Part shown: positions 1 through 5,790 of the stretch, in pieces
How positions within the stretch are numbered: the first letter of the stretch is position 1
Layout: each line of letters opens with the position of its first letter
From: an uncultured Sphingobacteriales bacterium
GTDB taxonomy: Bacteria > Bacteroidota > Bacteroidia > Chitinophagales > Chitinophagaceae
NCBI GenBank assembly: GCA_946887085.1
Contig: CAMPKG010000161.1
Span: forward strand, 1 to 7,720
Direction: 5' to 3'
DNA: 7,720 bases
Made by a program: the position numbers and the translations under genes
The notes under the pieces: model-generated
What the model was told of the DNA's origin: nothing
Database searches by the model: none
The model's input: the letters and a program-made list of their open reading frames with translations, nothing else

Positions 1-148
1 GTTCCTTAATATAGTCTACCAGGTGGTTTTCCAGCAAAAAGCCGGCAAACCGCGGCAGGTGGCGGAATACCAGCGTATTTATCTGGGTTTCCTGGCGTAC
101 ATCGCTTTCGGCTGCTAACACGTCGTTGTGATTAAATTGATGAAACAT
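1..148 (-). CDS. Unidentified protein, N-terminal fragment (runs off left edge)
   Basis: On the minus strand an ATG at 148-146 opens a frame of 49 codons that reaches the window edge without a stop. The predicted start is MFHQFNHNDVLAAESD, followed by a stretch containing LPRFAGFLLENHLVDYIKE. The N-terminus is hydrophilic, with no signal peptide, so the product is probably cytoplasmic. The LP..A.FLLENHLVDYI stretch is amphipathic and loosely recalls the helical N-terminal regions of RsbR-like or sensor proteins, but that is only an impression and no function is assigned. The gene has the same orientation as recA, but the recA terminator at 296-327 and about 150 bases of spacer separate them, so it is probably a separate unit. 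The leader is A/T-rich and no clear promoter was found. The reading frame is fairly secure; the identity is unknown. Confidence 0.6.
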   Translation of the reverse strand, partial: MFHQFNHNDVLAAESDVRQETQINTLVFRHLPRFAGFLLENHLVDYIKE

Positions 149-295
149 TCAAGTACTCAAAAAATACGCAAAACCGGGTAGTTTCCCCTGTCTGCCACAG
201 TATTTTTCTTTCCTCTATGAGATTGTATAAGTTATATAAAAATCATACCAGTATATATAACACGACGTCTCCTAACTCATTACTTACCAGAAAAC

Positions 296-327
296 TGAAA
301 ACGCCACGCATAAGCGTGACGTTTTCA
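296..327 (-). terminator. Hairpin terminator downstream of recA
   Basis: The arms at 296-309 and 314-327 pair over 14 positions with one mismatch (C304 opposite A319) around the loop ATAA at 310-313. The GC-rich upper stem (CCACGC/GCGTG) sits on an AAAA/TTTT base, so the recA transcript gets a U-rich 3' arm (GTTTTC) followed by AGTTTTC. It lies 23 bases beyond the recA stop codon and before the next leftward gene. It is near-symmetric and could act in both directions, but no rightward gene ends here. Confidence 0.75.
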
Positions 328-350
328 CTTACTAACCATCAAAGAGTTTA

Positions 351-1346
351 TTATGCAGGCTGTAAAGCCTCGCGAATACGCAGTTCAATTTGCTCCATCA
401 TTTCCGGGTTGTCGTTCAGGAAGTTCTTAACCGAATCACGGCCCTGGCCTATTTTGCTATCGTTGTAGCTGAACCACGAACCACTCTTATTGAGGATACC
501 CAGGTCTACACCCATATCTATGATCTCTCCAACTTTGCTGATGCCTTCGCCGAAGATGATGTCGAACTCTACCTGGCGGAATGGAGGAGATACCTTGTTT
601 TTAACCACTTTCACACGCGTACGGTTACCGCTGGCTACATCGCCGTCTTTGATCTGGCTGATACGACGGATGTCCAGGCGTACCGATGCGTAGAACTTCA
701 GGGCATTACCACCTGTAGTAGTCTCAGGGTTTCCGAACATTACACCGATCTTCTCGCGAAGCTGGTTGATAAAGATGCAGCAGCAGCCTGTGCGGTTGAT
801 GGTAGCCGTCAGCTTACGCAGTGCCTGGCTCATAAGGCGGGCCTGCAAACCCATTTTGCTGTCACCCATTTCACCCTCAAGTTCTCCTTTAGGTACCAGG
901 GCTGCAACTGAGTCAATTACAACAACGTCTACAGCGCCGGAAGATATCAGGCGGTCGGCAATTTCCAGGGCCTGCTCTCCATAGTCGGGCTGAGAGATGA
1001 TAAGATTGTCTACATCCACTCCCAGCTTACGTGCATAGCTCGCATCAAAAGCGTGTTCTGCGTCTATTATTGCACAGATACCACCTTTCTTCTGCGCCTC
1101 GGCTATGGTATGTATAGCAATGGTTGTTTTACCTGAAGATTCGGGACCATATATTTCAATGATACGGCCACGCGGGAAACCACCCACGCCCAGTGCAACG
1201 TCAAGTCCAAGGGATCCAGTACTGATCACCTCCATTTTATCCTGCTGTTTGTCACCCAGCATCATTACCGATCCTTTGCCAAAATCCTTCTCGATCTTAT
1301 CCAGAGCGAGCTTCAGTACTTTCTGTTTGTCATCTGCTACTGCCAT
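351..1346 (-). CDS. recA: RecA recombinase
   Basis: RecA is the cytoplasmic ATP-dependent strand-exchange protein of homologous recombination and, as a filament on single-stranded DNA, the co-protease that triggers LexA self-cleavage in the SOS response. The 331-residue product is nearly colinear with the family. It shows Walker A GPESSGKT (67-74), the catalytic Glu in DAEHAF (E97), Walker B VVVIDS (141-146), the L1 region EGEMGDS (157-163) and the L2 region running from [10 protein letters not shown] to NPETTTGGN (192-214), followed by [12 protein letters not shown]. Three consecutive cysteines (188-190) precede FINQ. The C-terminus stops at REALQPA, so the long acidic tail of the 353-residue E. 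coli protein is absent. The ATG at 1346-1344 gives the expected family N-terminus, and its leader is A-rich without a Shine-Dalgarno sequence. It appears monocistronic, with a terminator at 296-327 and a candidate operator upstream at 1402-1415. The identification is certain. Confidence 0.99.
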   Translation of the reverse strand: MAVADDKQKVLKLALDKIEKDFGKGSVMMLGDKQQDKMEVISTGSLGLDVALGVGGFPRGRIIEIYGPESSGKTTIAIHTIAEAQKKGGICAIIDAEHAFDASYARKLGVDVDNLIISQPDYGEQALEIADRLISSGAVDVVVIDSVAALVPKGELEGEMGDSKMGLQARLMSQALRKLTATINRTGCCCIFINQLREKIGVMFGNPETTTGGNALKFYASVRLDIRRISQIKDGDVASGNRTRVKVVKNKVSPPFRQVEFDIIFGEGISKVGEIIDMGVDLGILNKSGSWFSYNDSKIGQGRDSVKNFLNDNPEMMEQIELRIREALQPA

Positions 1347-1373
1347 AAAGCTGTGTTTTAACGATTATTTTTA

Positions 1374-1381
1374 CAAATATA
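1374..1381 (-). promoter_or_regulatory. Candidate recA promoter, -7 box TATATTTG
   Basis: Read on the minus strand, 1381-1374 is TATATTTG, an exact match to the Bacteroidota -7 element TAnnTTTG. It would start transcription roughly 20 bases before the recA ATG. The -33 part is less good: TTTG motifs (plus-strand CAAA) lie at 1406-1409 (24 bases away) and 1393-1396 (11 bases away), neither at the usual spacing of about 19. The placement just ahead of recA supports it; the -33 spacing weakens it. Confidence 0.5.
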
Positions 1382-1401
1382 ATAGCTGTTTTCAAATTTT
1401 C

Positions 1402-1415
1402 TGCACAAATGTGCA
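1402..1415. promoter_or_regulatory. Inverted repeat TGCAC-AAAT-GTGCA, putative LexA/SOS operator of recA
   Basis: The 14 bases TGCACAAATGTGCA form perfect 5-bp arms around a 4-bp centre, 56 bases upstream of the recA start. The element lies about 20 bases upstream of the -7 box and covers the only upstream TTTG that could serve as -33, which suits a repressor that blocks polymerase. From memory of the literature, the LexA protein of Fibrobacter succinogenes recognises a TGCNCN4GTGCA-type box, and this site fits that pattern exactly. That the local LexA binds here is inference: no lexA gene is in the window, and a 10-bp arm match can arise by chance, although its position upstream of recA makes that less likely. 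Confidence 0.5.
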
Positions 1416-1473
1416 AATATTTTTCCACAATTGTTTTAAGATTGTACAAGTTCTGTCAAAAACCGAACTAATC

Positions 1474-1503
1474 GTGCGAATAAAATTAGGTAAATTACTT
1501 TTG
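1474..1503 (+). promoter_or_regulatory. Candidate promoter for the rightward T9SS gene
   Basis: TACTTTTG at 1496-1503 matches TAnnTTTG exactly. Nineteen bases upstream is GTG (1474-1476), one base off the TTG -33 element. Transcription would begin near 1510 and give an untranslated leader of about 150 bases before the ATG at 1660. A 10-bp palindrome, TTTGTACAAA (1500-1509), overlaps the box and the likely start point, so it may be an operator. Confidence 0.4.
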
Positions 1504-1509
1504 TACAAA

Positions 1510-1659
1510 GGGCATTTTTATCAACGGCCGAATGGCAATGTGCATAAAAAAATAAATATTTCAATTTCACCCCCAGGTTCATAGTATTGCTGATTTTGCT
1601 ATGTAATTTTATTATAAGGCGGCCGCCGAATTTATTCTATAATCTTAAAAACCAAGAAA
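1510..1659 (+). other. Non-coding leader with a GC palindrome
   Basis: This is the rest of the 313-base recA/T9SS divergent spacer. It is mostly A/T-rich. It contains the 10-bp palindrome GGCGGCCGCC (1618-1627) about 33 bases before the ATG and a TATAAT string at 1638-1643. The latter is probably not a promoter, because Bacteroidota primary sigma factors use TAnnTTTG. The leader just before the start codon is A-rich (CCAAGAAA). No coding region was recognised here. Confidence 0.4.
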
Positions 1660-3453
1660 ATGAAAACACGCACCATGAGGTTCGCAAACCTCGTCACGAC
1701 CTTGTTCATCTGTGCCAGCGCCAGCGCACAGTTTGTTACCGATGTCACCACTTATCAAAACCTTCCGAACGATCAATTGATCAACGAATGCATTTACAGG
1801 GATGACGCCAATGGCGTATACCAGGTAGTGCAAACAACAACTGCCTTACACAACGGTCTGCTTATATCACAGACTGACCAGGATTTCAACATCAGTAGTA
1901 CTACTGCCTACCTCAGCACTAATTCCAACCTTTATTTGACCCCTCATGATATTGATGAGTTGCCAGCCGCAGTGGCCGGTGGTATTGATCAGCTTATTAT
2001 CGTGGGCAAATACATAGACGAAGGATCCGGAGATGGAGCTTTTATCATGTCTGTAGACAAAAATACCGGCACGTTCAATTGGTACCATGAATATCCCGAC
2101 ATCTTTATTCTAAGTGGTTGTGTCACTTTTAGCAACGCGGCTGGTGACGGCATTATAGCAGTGGGTATGAGGAATACTACAAATCCCATCTTCCCGATAA
2201 CCGGAAAATCAGGGGTTATTGTGGCCGCTGATGCCAGTGGCAACCTGCAATGGCAAAAAGAATTTGAAAGCGGAAAATATATGGCTAGCAATATCAATCT
2301 TGTCAACGGCTCCGTTATGAACTGGCTGATGGATGTGGCCAAAATAGATGATGAGCATTTTGCCGCCTGTGGTTTCCTGAACAGCTATGCCTATAATCAG
2401 TACCCATACTATGACGCTGATGGCGCGCTGATACTGTTCGACGACCAGGGAAATGTCTCTGATAAATACGGCCTTGGCAACTCGGTACCGTTGAATTTTG
2501 GAGGCAGCCAGCAACTGCGTTATGAAATGCTGGAAACATTGGTTTATGATCCTAATGACAACACCCTGGTGATGACAGGATTCGATTTTGAATCGCCCGT
2601 GACGGAGCCGATGGCTTCTTGCCCCGGCCCCGACAGATGGGGGCTTTGGTCGACAAAATTCGACCTGTCGACAAAGAACTATATATGGTCAAATCTCTAT
2701 GACTTTTCCGCAAATCCTCCGGGTGCCGGCAACGTCTTCATTACTGTTACGGAGGTTCACTCTGTTTTTGACCCCAACGGGAACTATGGTATCATCTACA
2801 ATAATCCCTATTCTCCAGCTACACCCGGTTTTGCTTCAGCCGTCATTATGAAAACGGAACCAGTTGCCGGAGCTGCACAATACTCAAGGAGATATTCTTA
2901 TCAAGGAGATGCTGGTGCCTTCAGGCATGTGACAACAGGTCTGGGAGGAGTACCCGACATTGCAGCTGTGGGTGCATTGCATTACACCAACTCAACATCA
3001 GATGGCTTTGGCGTTGTGGCATTCGACAATATCGTGAATTACTGCGAGTCAGATAATTTTCCGGTGAACGTGGAAATTAAAGACTATGAAAAATTCAACA
3101 TTGATGAGCAGACGTTCCTTACCAACGTAAATTCCCGGACCTTTGATCTGCATTCGCAAACGATTAACGGTAATATCGTTTGCGACCGTATCGCACAGAA
3201 ACCGGGACGGGACGACAATGGGGACCTGATAAGCATTGGATATGTACAGGATAGCCGTGAAATCATGCTCTCGTCAAAGAGTGACGGGAATTGGAGGGGA
3301 GTGCTCATAAACAATCTTGGACAAACTATCCGCTCGTTTGACAATATCAGCGGTACACAAAAGATCGATATTAATGGACTGGCTCCCGGTATTTATTACC
3401 TTCAATTGTCTGATGGAAAGAACAGGACATCTGCAGTGATACCTGTGCAGTAA
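1660..3453 (+). CDS. Secreted beta-propeller-like protein with T9SS type A sorting domain
   Basis: The 597-residue product is predicted to be exported by Sec and then moved across the outer membrane by the type IX system. Residues 1-23 are a signal peptide with a basic start, a hydrophobic core (LVTTLFICAS) and likely cleavage at ASA|Q24. The body shows at least five or six degenerate repeats of the pattern hydrophobic-V/A-G ... G-A-hydrophobic ... D ... G-N ... W, for instance near 111-145, 162-202, 231-270, 300-347, 375-412 and 431-458. That pattern suggests a beta-propeller. The last 70 or so residues match the T9SS type A C-terminal domain: GVLINNLGQ (547-555), IDINGLAPGIYYLQL (569-583), then a short basic terminal strand. 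The ATG at 1660 was chosen because it completes the signal peptide; M6 is an alternative. The ligand or activity is unknown; adhesion or substrate binding is possible but not shown. It converges with rpsG over a shared terminator. Confidence 0.9.
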   Translation: MKTRTMRFANLVTTLFICASASAQFVTDVTTYQNLPNDQLINECIYRDDANGVYQVVQTTTALHNGLLISQTDQDFNISSTTAYLSTNSNLYLTPHDIDELPAAVAGGIDQLIIVGKYIDEGSGDGAFIMSVDKNTGTFNWYHEYPDIFILSGCVTFSNAAGDGIIAVGMRNTTNPIFPITGKSGVIVAADASGNLQWQKEFESGKYMASNINLVNGSVMNWLMDVAKIDDEHFAACGFLNSYAYNQYPYYDADGALILFDDQGNVSDKYGLGNSVPLNFGGSQQLRYEMLETLVYDPNDNTLVMTGFDFESPVTEPMASCPGPDRWGLWSTKFDLSTKNYIWSNLYDFSANPPGAGNVFITVTEVHSVFDPNGNYGIIYNNPYSPATPGFASAVIMKTEPVAGAAQYSRRYSYQGDAGAFRHVTTGLGGVPDIAAVGALHYTNSTSDGFGVVAFDNIVNYCESDNFPVNVEIKDYEKFNIDEQTFLTNVNSRTFDLHSQTINGNIVCDRIAQKPGRDDNGDLISIGYVQDSREIMLSSKSDGNWRGVLINNLGQTIRSFDNISGTQKIDINGLAPGIYYLQLSDGKNRTSAVIPVQ

Positions 3454-3476
3454 CATTATCCGGTTTTGATAAAAAC

Positions 3477-3513
3477 TCAGCCCTTTTCTACAAAAGAAAA
3501 GGGCTGACTTTTT
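3477..3513. terminator. Bidirectional intrinsic terminator between the T9SS gene and rpsG
   Basis: The arms 3477-3489 and 3495-3507 form a perfect 13-bp stem (TCAGCCCTTTTCT with its complement) around the loop ACAAA. TTTTT follows at 3509-3513 for the rightward gene. AAAAA precedes at 3471-3475, which reads as a U-run for leftward rpsG transcription. It lies 23 bases beyond the T9SS gene stop and about 40 bases beyond the rpsG stop, so it serves both convergent units. Confidence 0.88.
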
Positions 3514-3528
3514 ACGGCCAACCCTTTT
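3497..3528 (-). repeat. Second overlapping hairpin downstream of rpsG
   Basis: In the leftward (rpsG) transcript the segment complementary to 3528-3517 (AAAAGGGUUGGC) can pair with that complementary to 3508-3497 (GUCAGCCCUUUU). This gives a 12-bp stem with two G-U pairs and the loop CGUAAAAA. The second arm is also one arm of the 3477-3513 terminator, so the two structures exclude each other. On the plus strand the two wobbles become C-A mismatches, so the fold favours the rpsG RNA. It could be a back-up terminator, since CUUUUGU follows it, or the remnant of a duplicated one. Confidence 0.5.
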
Positions 3529-3546
3529 TATAGAAATGTGAGAATG

Positions 3547-4014
3547 TTAGATCTTGAAGTGAGCAAAAGCTTTGTTTGCTTCAGCCATACGGTGCGTATC
3601 TTCCTTCTTTTTGAAAGCGCCACCTTCACCTTTTGCTGCTGCTACGATCTCGTTAGCCAGCTTGTCCGCAATAGTACGGCCATTACGCTCGCGGCTGAAA
3701 CGGATCAACCACTTCATGCTCAGCGATATCTTACGGTCAGGACGAACCTCTGAAGGGATCTGGAAAGTAGCACCACCGATACGGCGGCTACGAACCTCCA
3801 CAGCAGGAGTTACGTTAACCAGGGCGCGTTTCCACACTTCATAACCGTCTTCGCCGGCTATCTGGGTAACCTTATCCAGCGAATCGTAAAAAGCTTTCAG
3901 TACTACGCTTTTGTTGCCGCCCCACATAAGGCAGTTTACGAAACGGGTAACTTGTTTATCGTTGAACTTTGGATCTGGTGCTAATGGAAGCTTTTTAGCT
4001 TGTGCCTTCCTCAT
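3547..4014 (-). CDS. rpsG: 30S ribosomal protein S7
   Basis: S7 nucleates assembly of the 30S head by binding the 3' major domain of 16S rRNA, and it contacts tRNA at the E site. The 155-residue length is normal for the family. Recognisable blocks are DPKFNDKQVTRFVNCLMWGG near the N-terminus, VEVRSRRIGGATFQIPSEVR (73-92), the SMKWLIRFSRER block, and the C-terminal KKKEDTHRMAEANKAFAHFK. The ATG at 4014-4012 gives the standard N-terminus. It lies 35 bases downstream of rpsL on the same strand with no terminator between, so the two genes are almost certainly cotranscribed. In many bacteria fusA and often tuf follow rpsG; here a terminator and a convergent secreted-protein gene follow instead. 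Confidence 0.98.
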   Translation of the reverse strand: MRKAQAKKLPLAPDPKFNDKQVTRFVNCLMWGGNKSVVLKAFYDSLDKVTQIAGEDGYEVWKRALVNVTPAVEVRSRRIGGATFQIPSEVRPDRKISLSMKWLIRFSRERNGRTIADKLANEIVAAAKGEGGAFKKKEDTHRMAEANKAFAHFKI

Positions 4015-4049
4015 GTTAAATGATTGGCTTTATAATTACGTATTAAAAA

Positions 4050-4430
4050 TTATTTTTTCGCTTTTTCTTTCTTGGTACCGTATTTAGAGCGGCTCTGCTT
4101 GCGGTCTTTTACACCTGCAGTATCGAGCGCACCGCGTACGATGTGGTAACGTACACCCGGAAGGTCTTTAACACGGCCACCGCGGATAAGCACGATAGAG
4201 TGCTCCTGCAGGTTGTGTCCTTCACCGGGGATATATGCAATGATCTCAATCTTGTTAGTAAGACGCACTTTGGCAACCTTACGCAGGGCTGAGTTTGGTT
4301 TCTTAGGAGTAGTAGTGTACACACGGGTACATACACCGCGGCGTTGAGGACAAGCATCTAAAGCGCGAGACTTTGACTTGGCGCGGATCTGCTGACGACC
4401 TTTACGAACTAATTGCTGTATTGTAGGCAT
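4050..4430 (-). CDS. rpsL: 30S ribosomal protein S12
   Basis: S12 sits at the 30S decoding centre and controls reading accuracy. The 126-residue product matches the family throughout: [12 protein letters not shown] at the start, [20 protein letters not shown] (27-46), [10 protein letters not shown] (69-78), [14 protein letters not shown] (83-96), and a lysine-rich C-terminus ending KKEKAKK. The residues where substitutions commonly give streptomycin resistance, K43 and K88, are both the wild-type lysine. D89, the aspartate methylthiolated by RimO in species that have that enzyme, is present. The start at 4430-4428 is the only one that gives the conserved N-terminus. It is the first gene of an rpsL-rpsG unit driven by a consensus Bacteroidota promoter at 4462-4491. 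Confidence 0.99.
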   Translation of the reverse strand: MPTIQQLVRKGRQQIRAKSKSRALDACPQRRGVCTRVYTTTPKKPNSALRKVAKVRLTNKIEIIAYIPGEGHNLQEHSIVLIRGGRVKDLPGVRYHIVRGALDTAGVKDRKQSRSKYGTKKEKAKK

Positions 4431-4461
4431 TTGCTATACCGTTAGAAAAATTTATGGAGTG

Positions 4462-4491
4462 CAAAGGTAACACAATTATTATAACCAACAA
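4462..4491 (-). promoter_or_regulatory. Consensus Bacteroidota promoter of rpsL-rpsG
   Basis: On the minus strand, TTG (4491-4489) is followed by exactly 19 bases and then TACCTTTG (4469-4462). This is a full match to the Bacteroidota form TTG-N19-TAnnTTTG. Transcription would start about 25 bases before the rpsL ATG. A T-run lies immediately upstream of the -33 element (A-run at 4491-4496 on the plus strand), as is common in strong promoters. Confidence 0.85.
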
Positions 4492-4826
4492 AAAAATAGC
4501 GATTATTTCAAGTGAAATCAATTGGAAAGGCAGGTTGGGAAAAGAAAAATAGGGTTACAGGGGGTTTATAGGGGCCGGAGGCGTAAAATAAAGAGGGTAA
4601 AAAAGGGGCTGACAGATTATTGGCATTTTCATGACAATACATAATAAGACAGTATGTATAGAGCCATGGTTGGGAAACTGTTTAACAATCTGTGATATTC
4701 GATAAATGAAAATATTTGAGATGGGATTTACAGACGGGCGAACGGCTTTTTATTACCTTTATATGTCAATATCCCATAATTCTGGCACAAACATTGGCTT
4801 TCTTTTGATAACTAAAACTGTAACCT
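4492..4826. other. Divergent spacer with G-rich stretch; no gene seen
   Basis: This is the remainder of the 396-base gap between rpsL and the tandem T9SS genes. It begins with a short palindrome, ATTTCA-AG-TGAAAT (4505-4518). It continues with a plus-strand G-rich stretch carrying runs of three or more G at 4537-4539, 4552-4554, 4560-4564, 4571-4574, 4595-4597 and 4605-4608, separated by A/T-rich pieces. From about 4610 to 4826 no coding frame, RNA fold or good promoter was recognised. A weak TTCTTTTG (4800-4807), one base off TAnnTTTG, lies 20 bases before the downstream ATG but lacks a -33 partner. Confidence 0.4.
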
Positions 4827-5774
4827 ATGAATAAGACTCTACTTTTATTGATCGTTATTTTTGCTTCTCTTTCTTCATCATCTGCCCAAAAAGTAAGATT
4901 TACGGATAGTACTAATGTATGGTGGGAGGAAGGTGCGTGGATGGACGATCCAACCTACGTATATCACAAATATCATTATGATAGTGATAGTATGATCAAT
5001 GGAGAGAATTATCGCATGATGTTTGATATGCGCTGTACGAAAAAATTTCCGTCACAGACCAATCCTTTCCCGACGAAAAATTGTAAGCTCCAGTTTGTTG
5101 GATTTATGAGAGAGGACACCACTAACGGTATTGTATATTTTGGGGAGTATGCCGGCAGTGTATTTTCAGAAGATACGCTGTATGATTATAACTGGCAGGT
5201 GGAAGATACATTCGCGACAGGCGTGGGAAATTTTCAGTTAACGGTTCTGGCAATAGACACTGTATTGGTTGGGACTGACACTCACTGGGTATGGCAAATG
5301 CAATTTTTCGATACTGCAACCGGTGATAATGAGGATTTTCATATTATCGAAGGAATTGGAAATACCTGGGGTTTGTTTCACTTACAGGATGGGCAGCCAT
5401 ACTTCGAAAGCGGTTCAGCCTTATTTTGTTTCAGGCAGGGGATATCAACGCCGCCATTAAGCAAAACCGTTGACGCCTTTGACAACCAAACCAGCTGCGT
5501 CACCAGTGTTGACGAATCAAAGAATCTCCGGAAAAAAGAAGTTGCGGTGATCCCTCATCCTGCCAATGTTTCAGGCTATTTTCAATTCCCTTATCAGTTA
5601 ACCGGCACGGTGACCATTGTAAACCAGGTTGGACAAATTGTAAGATCAGAGCGCATAGTGAACAAGGATAAATGGATGCTGGAAGGCAAAATACCGGCTG
5701 CGGGCTTGTACATCTACCATATAACAAACGACGTTACTGGTGAGCAGCTGTCTGGTAAACTGATCTATCAATAA
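4827..5774 (+). CDS. Secreted T9SS type A sorting-domain protein, tandem paralogue 1
   Basis: The 315-residue product is of unknown function. Residues 1-20 form a signal peptide (MNKTLLLLIVIFASLSSSSA) with cleavage before Q21. The mature protein opens with QKVRFTDSTNVW (21-32). Further blocks shared with its neighbour are YHYDSDSMING (49-59), REDT (95-98), DYNWQVEDT (120-128), EGIG (175-178) and the pair C201/C224 flanking FDNQ (218-221). IPHPAN (242-247) begins the sorting domain, which continues through IVNQVGQIV, DKWMLEGKIPAAGLYIYHIT (281-300) and TGEQLSGKLIYQ. That is a T9SS type A architecture, so surface attachment or release is expected. The middle (about 70-170) is the variable part and gives no recognisable catalytic motif. 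The leader before the ATG (CTAAAACTGTAACCT) resembles that of the next gene, which suggests the duplication included the translation start. The two genes are probably cotranscribed. Confidence 0.9.
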   Translation: MNKTLLLLIVIFASLSSSSAQKVRFTDSTNVWWEEGAWMDDPTYVYHKYHYDSDSMINGENYRMMFDMRCTKKFPSQTNPFPTKNCKLQFVGFMREDTTNGIVYFGEYAGSVFSEDTLYDYNWQVEDTFATGVGNFQLTVLAIDTVLVGTDTHWVWQMQFFDTATGDNEDFHIIEGIGNTWGLFHLQDGQPYFESGSALFCFRQGISTPPLSKTVDAFDNQTSCVTSVDESKNLRKKEVAVIPHPANVSGYFQFPYQLTGTVTIVNQVGQIVRSERIVNKDKWMLEGKIPAAGLYIYHITNDVTGEQLSGKLIYQ

Positions 5775-5790
5775 TGCTAAAAATAAACCT

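Noticed and set aside
217..468. 83-codon plus-strand frame starting in the recA/left-gene spacer
   Set aside because: Its second part is antisense to recA, it crosses the recA terminator, and its product has low-complexity spacer-like composition.
390..911. 173-codon open frame on the plus strand inside recA
   Set aside because: It lies wholly antisense to recA, whose protein is conserved throughout. The translated product resembles nothing and has no leader; it is a shadow of recA codon usage.
1450..1468. GTTC ... CGAAC arrangement resembling a Gram-positive SOS box (CGAAC-N4-GTTCG)
   Set aside because: The half-sites are in the wrong order (GTTC first) and too far apart (11 bases). The TGCAC-N4-GTGCA palindrome is a much better operator candidate.
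1105..1584. 159-codon plus-strand frame crossing the recA start region
   Set aside because: The first half is antisense to recA and the second half is translated A/T-rich spacer. It overlaps the recA promoter and the putative operator.
1638..1643. TATAAT as a sigma-70 -10 box before the 1660 gene
   Set aside because: Bacteroidota promoters use TAnnTTTG, there is no TTGACA at the proper distance, and the string lies only 17 bases from the start codon.
4800..4807. TTCTTTTG as the promoter of the tandem T9SS genes
   Set aside because: It has one mismatch in the -7 box, no TTG near 19 bases upstream, and would leave a leader of only about a dozen bases; too weak to list as a feature.
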